Of a stretch of 64,000 bases of DNA, positions 43,782 to 53,295 are shown one piece after another. A program made the translations under genes and the position numbers. The DNA lies in assembly GCA_900168235.1 (NCBI GenBank), contig FUZG01000004.1, forward strand, positions 248,001 through 312,000, given 5' to 3'. The DNA is from Lachnospiraceae bacterium. Lineage in GTDB: Bacteria > Bacillota > Clostridia > Lachnospirales > Lachnospiraceae. Every line of letters begins with the position of its first letter. The first letter of the stretch is position 1. The notes under the pieces are model-generated. The model saw nothing but the letters and a program-made list of their open reading frames with translations. It did not search any database and was not told the DNA's origin.

Positions 43782-45560
43782 TCATTCAGATGCTGTCTTC
43801 TGAGTAATCCTGAAGATTACAAATTCAGCAGGTTTAACAGGAGCAATTCCTATGTTGCAGATCAGTCTTCCGTTATCGATATCATCCTGAGTCATTGTTG
43901 TAGGTCCGCACTCTACGTAATAAGCCTGCTCAGGTGCCGTGCCTGCAAGAGCTCCGTCTCTCCAGCAGGTTGCCAGGAAGGACTGGATGGTTCTTGTAAC
44001 TCTCGACCAGAGAACTTCTGAATTAGGCTCAAATACAACCCAGTTTGTATTGTTCTTGATAGACTGCTCTACATAGATGAAGAGTCTTCTTACGTTGACA
44101 TACTTCCAGAGACCATTGGAACTCAATGTCCTTGCGCCCCATACACGGATTCCTCGTCCTGTAAATGCACGGATCAGGTTTACGCCGATCGGATTCAGGA
44201 TATCCTGCTCAGCATCGTTATAGCTGCAAGAGAGTCCTGTGCATCCGGATACGATCTCATTTGCCGGAGCCTTATGTACGCCGCGGTCGGTATCAACTCT
44301 TGCGTAGATACCTGCCATTGCGCCGGACGGCGGGAAGAAAGCTGTGCGCTTGAGAAGCGGATCCAGCATTTCAAGCCACGGGTGATAGATAGCAGCATAA
44401 GTGCTGTCATACATATCACGGAAAGCAGAGATCTCATCCACCTTCTTCTTATCAATAGGAATATCCAAAATTGCGAAGCAGCTGGTCTTGTTCTCGCAGA
44501 AAGCGATCAGTGTAGACTGAACCGTAGGATCTGTGACACCTGGGATCGCCATGATGGATACATTGTTGTTTTCGATAAATGCCTGGAGTCCTGTACGCTT
44601 TCCGGGACCATTATCAGCACCGATGTAAACATCAGGTGTGATCTTTCCGGTTGCGCCGTCAGAACCGCCTGCAAGTGTTACAGAAACTTCTGCATCAGCT
44701 CCGCCGAGCTGTGCGATAGGTGAAGGATTGGACGCATTTGCAGGAGCCGGTGCGGGCTTATTATCCTTTCCGTCCTTTCCATCCTTGCCCTTTTCGGCTG
44801 CGGGTGCTGCCGGGGCTGCAGATGCCTTTACGCTGAAATTAACGATCTCGGACTTCTCAGCACGGATACCGATGTAATTTGTAGCGAAAGGATTCAGAGA
44901 AACATCAGCAAATGTTTCCTCTGTCTCATCAACCTTTACGGTCACTGTTACTTCACATGTACGGATGTACTTCTGAGTAACGATAGCCTTGTCAGCTACA
45001 TCGATGCCCGGTGCAGCTTCCAGTGTGACAGTCTTATCCATAACTGACTTAACTGTCGCATACGCTTTTTTAGAGCCATCATAAAGCTCGACAACATCAC
45101 CTGCATTAAATCCATCCGGATTCTTTACAGTGAGATCTGCACCTGTTGCAGAATAAACCTGAGTCTTCGCCTTGGATGACGGAACAGCAGTGATCTTTAT
45201 GCGATTTCCCCATTCACCGGGATTAGCTGCCTCTGCATGAAGCACGCCGAGATCTCCGGATGAAGCTTTTGCATCATCAGGAGCAACTCTCATGATGTAT
45301 GCACGGGAACCGCCATTAAGGAAAAACTGCTCTACAGCGTATGGCAGAAATCTTGCGTCACCGTATCTGGCATCGCTTAAATAACCGCCATAAATTCGCT
45401 TGTAATCAGCAAAGCTGGTTACAAACTGTGGAGCTCCAACTACTGCACCGCGTTCTGCAAGTCCGATGAATCCTGCTGTGCTTGTGCTGACGCCCTGCAT
45501 CGGCACTGCGCCGGAGTCGTATTCTTCCACATATACGCCCGGATGTAAATACTCTGCCAT
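43782..45560 (-). CDS. Contractile sheath protein
   Basis: A sheath protein of about 592 residues. MAEYLHPGVYVEEYDSG, TSTAGFIGLAERG and GGYLSDARYGD at the start and DDIDNGRLICNIGIAPVKPAEFV at the end are the hallmarks of eCIS/T4-like sheaths; only one sheath gene is present, against three in Afp. A stretch rich in A, P and GKDGKDGKD (about residues 245-280) is inserted, likely as a surface loop. I chose the ATG that gives the family N terminus; a TTG at 45590, eight or nine bases after AGGAGG, would add ten residues and may be the true start. The frame stays open further up, overlapping the preceding gene, which is not believable as coding. Confidence 0.93.
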   Translation of the reverse strand: MAEYLHPGVYVEEYDSGAVPMQGVSTSTAGFIGLAERGAVVGAPQFVTSFADYKRIYGGYLSDARYGDARFLPYAVEQFFLNGGSRAYIMRVAPDDAKASSGDLGVLHAEAANPGEWGNRIKITAVPSSKAKTQVYSATGADLTVKNPDGFNAGDVVELYDGSKKAYATVKSVMDKTVTLEAAPGIDVADKAIVTQKYIRTCEVTVTVKVDETEETFADVSLNPFATNYIGIRAEKSEIVNFSVKASAAPAAPAAEKGKDGKDGKDNKPAPAPANASNPSPIAQLGGADAEVSVTLAGGSDGATGKITPDVYIGADNGPGKRTGLQAFIENNNVSIMAIPGVTDPTVQSTLIAFCENKTSCFAILDIPIDKKKVDEISAFRDMYDSTYAAIYHPWLEMLDPLLKRTAFFPPSGAMAGIYARVDTDRGVHKAPANEIVSGCTGLSCSYNDAEQDILNPIGVNLIRAFTGRGIRVWGARTLSSNGLWKYVNVRRLFIYVEQSIKNNTNWVVFEPNSEVLWSRVTRTIQSFLATCWRDGALAGTAPEQAYYVECGPTTMTQDDIDNGRLICNIGIAPVKPAEFVIFRITQKTASE

Positions 45561-45627
45561 TCTCTTTCTGTCCCCCATAAGCTGACGCAAAGGGACAATC
45601 CTCCTTCCCTTATGGATAAAGTAAAGT

Positions 45628-46062
45628 TTATCTGCAATTTGATGCTTTCGACGCCCTGTCCCAGAAATGCACCACTGCGTTTGCGTTGTATTCGATCGCA
45701 CGCGCAAGGCATTCTGTAGAACTAAAAGCATCAAAAAGATCTGCAGAAGTTCTATATGTCAAATGAGCTTTGTACATCACAAAAGCTCCCATGACCGTTT
45801 GCAGGTTCACGGAATTACAGAATTCATTTCCGCGAGCTTCATTCATACAGGAAAACGGGTACATCCCCCAGATCATTACCCGGTCCCCTATCACCTGAAA
45901 TTCAGTGTTCCACACCAGTCCGTGATCCCTGAACTGTAAACTGTAATGACCACCCGAACCCTCATAGGTGAATGAATTGTAATCAAGAAGATATTTCAGT
46001 TCTTTATCCGCATCATTGCTCTGAAAGTTCGATGAGCTCGGGTGCTTCAGTTGAAATATCAT
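45628..46062 (-). CDS. YbjN/type III chaperone-like small protein
   Basis: A 144-residue protein whose middle and end (RVMIWGMYPFSCMNEARGNE, NSVNLQTVMGAFVMYKAHLTYRTS, then a helix ending in VHFWD) follow the pattern of YbjN/CesT-like proteins, an alpha/beta fold shared with type III secretion chaperones. It begins after GAGGAG with a 50-base overlap into the preceding gene. Lying just ahead of the sheath gene, it may be a chaperone for cargo or for sheath. The fold call is moderate. Confidence 0.6.
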   Translation of the reverse strand: MIFQLKHPSSSNFQSNDADKELKYLLDYNSFTYEGSGGHYSLQFRDHGLVWNTEFQVIGDRVMIWGMYPFSCMNEARGNEFCNSVNLQTVMGAFVMYKAHLTYRTSADLFDAFSSTECLARAIEYNANAVVHFWDRASKASNCR

Positions 46063-46363
46063 TTACGCTTTTCTCCTCGTTTCCGATATCAAGATCCGGA
46101 CAGATGAGTTCTAAGTTTCCTTTTCCGCCTCCCGATAAAAATTCCTGAAGGCGCTGATTTCCAATATATCCCGCAAGTTCACGTACCTGATCAGGAGGAA
46201 GGTGCTGCACTGCTTCAGGCGATTTCTGCAGCAGATCCAGTATTTCCTGCAGATTAGTCCCATGACCGCTCAGTATATTTTTTTGCGCGGCATCTTTCTT
46301 TTGCTGCGAAGCCTTTTCATGACCTCTGACTGCCCGTGAATCTGATTCAGAATCTGTTTTCAT
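46013..46363 (-). CDS. Unknown small hydrophilic protein
   Basis: A 116-residue protein not recognised. The first 35 residues are disordered (S, D, K, Q, rich); a helical part follows (NLQEILDLLQKSPEAVQHL, VRELAGYIGNQRLQEFL); the tail is acidic (EKSVNDISTEAPELIELSEQ). No signal peptide or membrane segment. It is the second gene of the injection operon and overlaps the chaperone-like gene, so a cargo or an adapter is possible. Confidence 0.5.
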   Translation of the reverse strand: MKTDSESDSRAVRGHEKASQQKKDAAQKNILSGHGTNLQEILDLLQKSPEAVQHLPPDQVRELAGYIGNQRLQEFLSGGGKGNLELICPDLDIGNEEKSVNDISTEAPELIELSEQ

Positions 46364-46392
46364 CCCTGTTCTTCATCCCAGGCATTCCTGCC

Positions 46393-47379
46393 TTATAAAT
46401 CTATATCTCCGTTCTCTGCGCCGCCATTCGGTGCATCTTCTCCATCCGGCGGTGTATCATCAGCAGATACTTCCCCGCTTTTTTCCATGATCTCTGACAG
46501 AAAGTCTTCTGATGCAAACATTTTCTCTGTTTCTCTTGCATTATCCTGAAGCTTTCTTAAATGCTCCAGAAACTGCTTCTTCATCTGTGCTTTCTTTTCG
46601 ATCACATGCTGAAGCTTTAAAATGCCGGAATTAAGGGCATTCTTTTCTTCTTCGGAATCTGTTTTCTGATAACGATCCTTATATTCCTGAAGAAGTGCCC
46701 TTTCTCTGTTATCTGTCAGGAATGGATACTGTTTCCGCATGGTCTCCATTCCGTCCGGACCCATTTTTCCTTCCGCCACATCCTGCATATATTTCATGGT
46801 GTTGCGGGCATCACGAATGCTGTCGACTACTATACCCACTGCACTCTGCGCAAATCCCGGGTTCGTAACGATCTTTCCCCTTGCGGTTCCGGGAATGTTC
46901 CGATGTTTTGAACTCTGCTGAAACAGCATACGCTCCCTCATCATTTTCACATCAGGAGTATCTACTGATCGGTTCAGACAGGAAAAAAACATGGATTTCC
47001 CCGTTCCATTTATGACTGCCGAAGAGAGTCCCCCCCTTTGAAAAGCCGTTTCTGAAAATTTTTTCAGCTCCGGTTCTTCAGGATTGCCTTCTCTTGGCAC
47101 GTATTTATCTGAAAAGTCTGTGTTTTGGTGATTTTCTTTACCGGAATCGGTCTTAAGAACTGATTCCCCCTTATAAGCATCTTCCTGTTCTTCAGCTCTT
47201 TTCTGTCCCGTCAGATCAAAGGTCTGACGGAACTCTTCATTGAGCTGCCATACAGGATCGCGTTTCGAGAACTCCCCAGTTTCCGAAACACGTGCGACCT
47301 GCTGCTTTATTTCATCCGCCTTTCGGCTTTCCCCGTGCGCAGCATCCGCTTGTTTCTCCCTGATTTTACTGGTTTTAAT
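46393..47379 (-). CDS. Unknown first protein of the injection operon (probable ATT start)
   Basis: The open frame runs from a TGA at 47394 to 46393. No ATG or TTG occurs in its first 95 codons; an ATT at 47379-47377 lies eight bases behind AGGGG, which gives 328 residues. A GTG at 47100 would give 235 but has no ribosome site and cuts into continuous coding sequence. The N-terminal 95 residues are charged and helical (EKQAD..., KADEIKQQVARVSE); the middle has QSAVGIVVDSIRDARNTMKYMQDVAEG and a coiled coil (LNSGILKLQHVIEKKAQMK); the tail is acidic and G/N-rich. I do not recognise it. Position suggests cargo, adapter or regulator. Confidence 0.55.
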   Translation of the reverse strand: MKTSKIREKQADAAHGESRKADEIKQQVARVSETGEFSKRDPVWQLNEEFRQTFDLTGQKRAEEQEDAYKGESVLKTDSGKENHQNTDFSDKYVPREGNPEEPELKKFSETAFQRGGLSSAVINGTGKSMFFSCLNRSVDTPDVKMMRERMLFQQSSKHRNIPGTARGKIVTNPGFAQSAVGIVVDSIRDARNTMKYMQDVAEGKMGPDGMETMRKQYPFLTDNRERALLQEYKDRYQKTDSEEEKNALNSGILKLQHVIEKKAQMKKQFLEHLRKLQDNARETEKMFASEDFLSEIMEKSGEVSADDTPPDGEDAPNGGAENGDIDL

Positions 47380-47398
47380 TGTATCATCCCCTCATAAA

Positions 47399-47435
47399 TG
47401 TACAATTATTTGTATACACCCGAGGTTATTGTACA
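47399..47435 (-). promoter_or_regulatory. Dyad TGTACAAT / ATTGTACA in the operon leader
   Basis: TGTACAAT (47399-47406) and ATTGTACA (47428-47435) are an exact 8-bp inverted repeat with a small GTATAC palindrome between. The right half covers the -10 box of the operon promoter, so it is a candidate operator. Confidence 0.5.
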
Positions 47436-47456
47436 TTCACTCCCTATACTGTGCAA
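47428..47456 (-). promoter_or_regulatory. Promoter of the injection-system operon
   Basis: Minus strand: TTGCAC (47456-47451), 17-base spacer, TACAAT (47433-47428). The start would be about 45 bases before the ATT of the first gene. Confidence 0.55.
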
Positions 47457-47522
47457 TAAAATTATGCCAAGTATACAGCACTTTTTTACAAACATAGTGC
47501 AGTCCGCAGCCGTTTTATTCAT

Positions 47523-49623
<2,101 letters not shown>

Positions 49624-49639
49624 TTAAGCCATTATAAAT

Positions 49640-50371
49640 TTACTGCTGTATGCCTGCTGCATCACGAAGTGCCTGAACTTCCGCATCTGAGAGCACTCTG
49701 TACTTTCCGGGTTCAAGCCCTTCCAGTGTGATGGTCATGAAGCGGATCCTTTTCAGCTTTGTAACAGTATATCCAAAATATTCTGCCATTCGGCGGATCT
49801 CGCGGTTCATGCCTTCCGTAAGGATACAGTTATAGGTGTTTTTTCCTGTACGTGTGATCTTGCAGGGGCGTGATTTACGGTCTTCCAGAAGCTGAAGTCC
49901 GCCTTTTCTCATTTTCTCGAGCACATCATCAGGTATCGGGCGGTCTACTGTCACTTCGTACTCTTTTTCATGACCGTAACGTGCCCTTAAAAGTCCGTTT
50001 ACCATGCTTCCGTCATTAGTGAGCAGTATCAGTCCTTCCGAATCTTTATCCAGCCTTCCTATAGGATATACACGTTCAGGGTAACCCACCGCATCAACGA
50101 TATTGTTGTGCTCTTTTCCCTGATCTACAGTGGATGTGACAGTTCCGACCTCTTTATAAAAGGCGAGTATCACCTGTTTCACATCATCAGGATTTGCCTT
50201 GATCTCCTGACCGTCAAGACAAATTTTTTCACATCCCGTAATGCGGTCCCCGGGTGACGCGACCTTACCGTCAACAGTGATCCTTCCTGCAGAAAGATAC
50301 CTGTCCGCCTCACGTCTGGAGCATACTCCTGAAGCCGACAGGTATTTATTGATTCGTATAGCTTCTTCCAT
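49640..50371 (-). CDS. rluF: Pseudouridine synthase, RluF/RsuA family
   Basis: About 243 residues from the ATG at 50371. An S4 domain (RINKYLSASGVCSRREADRY) is followed by the RsuA/RluF catalytic domain, with the catalytic aspartate in PIGRLDKDSEGLILLTND and the closing segment MNREIRRMAEYFGYTVTKLKR. It converts a uridine of 23S rRNA (position 2604 in E. coli for RluF) or a related site; RluB-type use cannot be ruled out. An upstream extension of the frame runs through a terminator hairpin and is not coding. Confidence 0.88.
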   Translation of the reverse strand: MEEAIRINKYLSASGVCSRREADRYLSAGRITVDGKVASPGDRITGCEKICLDGQEIKANPDDVKQVILAFYKEVGTVTSTVDQGKEHNNIVDAVGYPERVYPIGRLDKDSEGLILLTNDGSMVNGLLRARYGHEKEYEVTVDRPIPDDVLEKMRKGGLQLLEDRKSRPCKITRTGKNTYNCILTEGMNREIRRMAEYFGYTVTKLKRIRFMTITLEGLEPGKYRVLSDAEVQALRDAAGIQQ

Positions 50372-50387
50372 AAAAACCCTAAAAACA

Positions 50388-50421
50388 CAGGAACCGGCAT
50401 CAGATAACTGTGCCGGTCCTG
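50388..50421 (-). terminator. Terminator of the response-regulator gene
   Basis: CAGGACCGGCA pairs with TGCCGGTTCCTG (one bulge) around an 11-base loop, followed on the minus strand by TGTTTTTAGGG; its T-run lies just before the rluF start. Confidence 0.65.
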
Positions 50422-50501
50422 TTTGAAACAATGGGATTTTTCTTACAAATCCCACATCAACATTCCTTTTTTACCCCTTAAATTCTTTGAGAAAACAAAT
50501 C

Positions 50502-50903
50502 TTACAGATCGAACTTCCAACCGATCTCAGAAAGCTTCAGGTGCATATCGACCTTACGGAATACATTCATCGGAATGAACGGCTTCTGGATGGAATCAGC
50601 AGCACCATGATCGTATGCTCTTGCCTTTGTGATAACAGATACATCATTCATTGTAATGATGATAGGCAGATCTTCATATCCGTCCATTGCATGAATCGCC
50701 TCCATACAGCTGATGCCATTCATTTCAGGCATATGCATGTCCATGAGAACGATCTCCGGATTGAAGTTCTTAACCTTTTCGATTGCTTCAGCTCCCGATG
50801 AAGCAGTGAAAAGATCATAACGATCTGACATGACGTCTTTTGCTTCCTGAAGAATGGACGGCATATCATCGACAACAAGAACCCTCTTTCCCGTTTTGCT
50901 CAT
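50502..50903 (-). CDS. CheY-like response regulator (receiver only)
   Basis: 133 residues from the ATG that follows ACGGAGG by ten bases. A stand-alone receiver: acidic pair VLVVDDMPS, phospho-acceptor in IVLMDMHMPEMNG, and KPF at the end (SIQKPFIPMN); the usual Thr/Ser position reads IIITMND. No output domain is attached, so it works by protein contact, like CheY or Spo0F. No kinase is encoded beside it. It is divergent from metF. Confidence 0.9.
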   Translation of the reverse strand: MSKTGKRVLVVDDMPSILQEAKDVMSDRYDLFTASSGAEAIEKVKNFNPEIVLMDMHMPEMNGISCMEAIHAMDGYEDLPIIITMNDVSVITKARAYDHGAADSIQKPFIPMNVFRKVDMHLKLSEIGWKFDL

Positions 50904-50996
50904 TTGAATTATACCTCCGTTTTTTTCGAGCAGCACCTACTACTCGTTTCTCAAAAAATACTCTCTCCGGATCCCCCTCACTCCGCTTGCCGGAGA

Positions 50997-51026
50997 TTGA
51001 CGCAAATCCTAGCATTATGTTACGAT
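50997..51026 (+). promoter_or_regulatory. Probable metF promoter
   Basis: TTGACG (50997-51002), 18-base spacer, TACGAT (51021-51026), about 65 bases before the metF ribosome site. The -35 is good, the -10 fair. Confidence 0.4.
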
Positions 51027-51098
51027 ATTTTGCGAATTAAAGCAAGAGCGAAAGATGGATACTGTATACATCGTTATGCTTGCTTCAGGAGGAATAAC

Positions 51099-51968
51099 AT
51101 GATAAAAGAAGAACTCGACAGCCGCGACTGCATGCTTTCATGCGAAGTTTTCCCGCCCAAAAAAGAAGATGCCTTCACAAAGGTATTTAACGTTTTAGAT
51201 TCTATTGCTGAGTGCGATCCTGCATTTATCAGTGTCACTTATGGAGCCGGCGGATCCAATGCCGGTAAGCATCTTGAGATTTCATCCTATATCCAGAATA
51301 AACTTAAGATCGAGACCATCGCTCATGTGACAAGTGTCGGATTTAATAAAAAGGATCTTGATGACGAGCTTGATGCTCTGGAAAAAGAAGGTGTTTACAA
51401 TATCCTTGCACTCCGCGGAGACCGTCCTGCTGACATGACAGACGAGAAATACAATTCCCGCGAATTTGAGCACGCAGTAGACATGGTAAAGTACATCCGC
51501 GAAACAGGCCGTAAATACTGTATCGCAGGTGCCTGCTATCCTGAAAAGCATTTTGAAGCACCCGATAAGCTCACAGATATGTTCCACCTGAAGCAGAAGG
51601 TCGATGCAGGATGCGATTTCCTTATCAGCCAGCTTTTCTTCGACAATACATTCTTCTACAGATTCCTTGAGCTCGCTGCCCGAAATGATATCGAAGTACC
51701 TGTTCACGCAGGAATCATGCCGATCACTTCCGCTCAGCAGCTGGGTCACACTGTTTCCCTTTCCGGTACCAGTGTTCCGAAGAAGCTGTCCGACCTCATT
51801 GCAAGATACGGCGACGATCCGGAAGACATGAAGAAGGCCGGAATCGAATTTGCAGTCGATCAGGCTCTGGACCTCGCTTCCCACGGCGTTCACGGCATCC
51901 ACGTCTACGCCATGAACAAGCCCGAGCTCTGCCGCGAGATCTTCACCGCAGTACGCCAGAATATCTGA
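51099..51968 (+). CDS. metF: 5,10-Methylenetetrahydrofolate reductase
   Basis: 289 residues from the ATG placed seven bases after AGGAGG; the longer frame upstream is not coding. A TIM-barrel MTHFR: LSCEVFPPKKEDAF (catalytic glutamate region), FISVTYGAGGSNAG, YNILALRGDRPAD, YCIAGACYPEKHFEA, ISQLFFDNTFFYRFL and VPVHAGIMPI are all family motifs. It uses FAD to reduce methylene- to methyl-tetrahydrofolate for methionine synthesis or, in acetogens, the methyl branch. No metH or acsE lies nearby. Monocistronic by appearance. Confidence 0.94.
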   Translation: MIKEELDSRDCMLSCEVFPPKKEDAFTKVFNVLDSIAECDPAFISVTYGAGGSNAGKHLEISSYIQNKLKIETIAHVTSVGFNKKDLDDELDALEKEGVYNILALRGDRPADMTDEKYNSREFEHAVDMVKYIRETGRKYCIAGACYPEKHFEAPDKLTDMFHLKQKVDAGCDFLISQLFFDNTFFYRFLELAARNDIEVPVHAGIMPITSAQQLGHTVSLSGTSVPKKLSDLIARYGDDPEDMKKAGIEFAVDQALDLASHGVHGIHVYAMNKPELCREIFTAVRQNI

Positions 51969-51981
51969 AAAACATCTTAAA

Positions 51982-51990
51982 TGCTATAAT
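51982..51990 (+). promoter_or_regulatory. Extended -10 promoter of the small orphan gene
   Basis: TG-c-TATAAT right after metF, 43 bases before the small gene's ATG; no clear -35, as allowed for extended -10 promoters. Confidence 0.5.
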
Positions 51991-52033
51991 AGAATAAACC
52001 ATTAATTTTAACTGAAAAGAGGTGCAAACTACT

Positions 52034-52234
52034 ATGGATGAGGTTGAAATTATGCAGTCACAAGTAGATTATAGACAGTTTTACATGAGGGTTATACTTG
52101 ATTTATATAAAGTCCAAAAGGCAGGCGATAAAAATCCTTATTTAGCTTCACAGATACACGAGTATGAAAATTGTTATCTTGAAGCTAATGGCAATATGTC
52201 TTATTTAGAGCCTTTTAGGCCTACTGATTTATAG
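52034..52234 (+). CDS. Small hypothetical protein
   Basis: 66 residues from an ATG ten bases after AGAGGTG; an in-frame GTG at 52022 overlaps that site and is less likely. Sequence: MDEVEIMQSQVDYRQFYMR and a tail with EYENCYLEANGNMSYLE. It looks helical and soluble; no family recognised. It has its own extended -10 promoter and is followed by a long hairpin, so it appears to be an independent unit. AT-richer than metF. Confidence 0.5.
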   Translation: MDEVEIMQSQVDYRQFYMRVILDLYKVQKAGDKNPYLASQIHEYENCYLEANGNMSYLEPFRPTDL

Positions 52235-52303
52235 ATTGAATCAATCTCATTAAGCAGGACTTTGGTACTCACATACAAAAGTATCAAAGCCCCTTATGAT
52301 GCG

Positions 52304-52347
52304 CTAATTATTGCCCCGGTCGTTACAAACACCGGGGCAATAATTAG
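52304..52347. terminator. 17-bp perfect hairpin
   Basis: CTAATTATTGCCCCGGT and its exact complement enclose a 10-base loop. It lies between the convergent orphan gene and mazF. T-runs are weak on both sides, so termination is likely but unproven. Confidence 0.55.
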
Positions 52348-52366
52348 TATAAAAATCCTTCATTTT

Positions 52367-52678
52367 TCAATCGTACTCAAATATTCCCTGTACTGCATCA
52401 GAAACATTCATGATATCTTCATATCCAAGAAGGTCTACCCTAGTGCACCCTCTGGCTTTCGGATCTATCGCTTTTATTTGCTCACAAATAACAGTTCCCG
52501 ACTCTCCATTTTTACCTTTAACCGGAATATGTATTGGTCCCGCTAAAATTCCCGAAATCATTGGACACACATGAAAAATACCTGTCGCCCTTATAAAAGC
52601 ATTTTTACTGACTATTATAAACAGCTTCTTTTTGAAACCACTTATCTTGATAATATCTCCCTGAGAAAAGTCATTCAT
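52367..52678 (-). CDS. mazF: MazF/PemK-type endoribonuclease toxin
   Basis: 103 residues from the ATG that overlaps the antitoxin stop (ATGA). The PemK/MazF fold is seen in FSQGDIIKISGFKKKLFIIVSK, HVCPMISGILAGPIHIPVKG, SGTVICEQIKAIDPKARG and the closing helix. MazF toxins cut mRNA at short sequences when the labile antitoxin is lost. The upstream in-frame extension lies within the antitoxin gene and is not used. The pairing with an AbrB-type antitoxin is the standard order. Confidence 0.9.
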   Translation of the reverse strand: MNDFSQGDIIKISGFKKKLFIIVSKNAFIRATGIFHVCPMISGILAGPIHIPVKGKNGESGTVICEQIKAIDPKARGCTRVDLLGYEDIMNVSDAVQGIFEYD

Positions 52679-52917
52679 AAAATCTCTCTTCCTACCGGTT
52701 CCCCCCAATTAAAATCGCAAACCGTTATTTCTCCATTATATTCTGCCAATCTCTCCTCGAAAGTTTTATGAACAAACTGTTTTCTAAGAACAATCGTGTC
52801 ATTTTCTATTTCTATGTCGAGAACATCAGAAATATTTAATCCCATTCTCTCTAATATATCCTTTGGAATCCTTATTCCCTGGCTATTTCCCCAAGCTCTA
52901 ATTGCAACCTGTTCCAT
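52675..52917 (-). CDS. mazE: MazE-type (AbrB/SpoVT fold) antitoxin
   Basis: 80 residues from the ATG seven bases after AAAGGAGGT. The swapped-hairpin DNA-binding domain is clear: VAIRAWGNSQGIRIPKDILE (positions 3-22), then LNISDVLDIEIENDTIVLRK. The C-terminal part (FEERLAEYNGEI...GREIL) is the toxin-binding tail. It should bind MazF and repress the pair. Translation is coupled to mazF by a four-base overlap. Confidence 0.92.
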   Translation of the reverse strand: MEQVAIRAWGNSQGIRIPKDILERMGLNISDVLDIEIENDTIVLRKQFVHKTFEERLAEYNGEITVCDFNWGEPVGREIL

Positions 52918-53057
52918 GAGAGCACCTCCTTTATGTATATACATTATACTGTTTAATTCGTATTATAACTACTTAAAAGTATATAAAGTACATATTGTGC
53001 CTCAAACTTGGTTACTGTTCAGACGTATTTCTATACCGAACAACATAATCAGGAGGT

Positions 53058-53209
53058 GGAGAACGTTAATTTCCATAAGCTTCCCGTAAAGGACCGCACA
53101 GGAAAGATCCACTGCATACGTAGACTTGGCACGCAGGACAAGAGTGATGCCGAAAACGAATGTCCTGCGTGCTGTAGTCCCTCGGGATGCGTTGGAAACA
53201 ACGCTCTCC
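53058..53209. repeat. Nested inverted-repeat element upstream of flagellin
   Basis: Outer arms GGAGAACGTT (53058-53067) and AACGCTCTCC (53200-53209), inner perfect 12-bp stem GCACGCAGGACA (53129-53140) / TGTCCTGCGTGC (53161-53172), and two small hairpins (TCCC-TC-GGGA; GCGTTG-GAAA-CAACGC). Frames across it are shadows. Either a small interspersed element or a structured RNA; not recognised. Confidence 0.55.
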
Positions 53210-53246
53210 ACTTCCGTCAATTCAGTGTATGAACCAAACTTGTACT

Positions 53247-53272
53247 TAAAAAAAAATGAACATGACCGATAT
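53247..53272 (+). promoter_or_regulatory. Sigma-D (FliA-type) promoter of flagellin
   Basis: TAAA (53247-53250), 14 bases, ACCGATAT (53265-53272), near the consensus TAAA-N15-GCCGATAA, 24 bases before the flagellin ATG. Confidence 0.65.
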
Positions 53273-53295
53273 TCATTTAAGAGAGGTGTCCGATC

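Noticed and set aside
16217-45560. Type VI secretion system
   Set aside because: No TssJLM membrane complex, TssB/C pair or ClpV of the usual type; a single sheath gene of eCIS type and DUF4255 cap.
45561-45734. N-terminal extension of the sheath gene
   Set aside because: Overlaps the preceding gene by more than 100 bases and lacks the family pattern; at most the TTG at 45590 is believable.
13696-47379. Prophage or R-type bacteriocin
   Set aside because: No capsid, portal, terminase, integrase, holin or lysin; presence of AAA+ ATPase, DUF4255, DUF6760 and LysM tube proteins fits eCIS instead.
50372-50455. N-terminal extension of rluF
   Set aside because: Runs through a terminator hairpin; family N terminus begins at the ATG at 50371.
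53002-53220. Minus- and plus-strand frames of 72-74 codons
   Set aside because: Lie in the inverted-repeat element upstream of flagellin; no conserved protein features.
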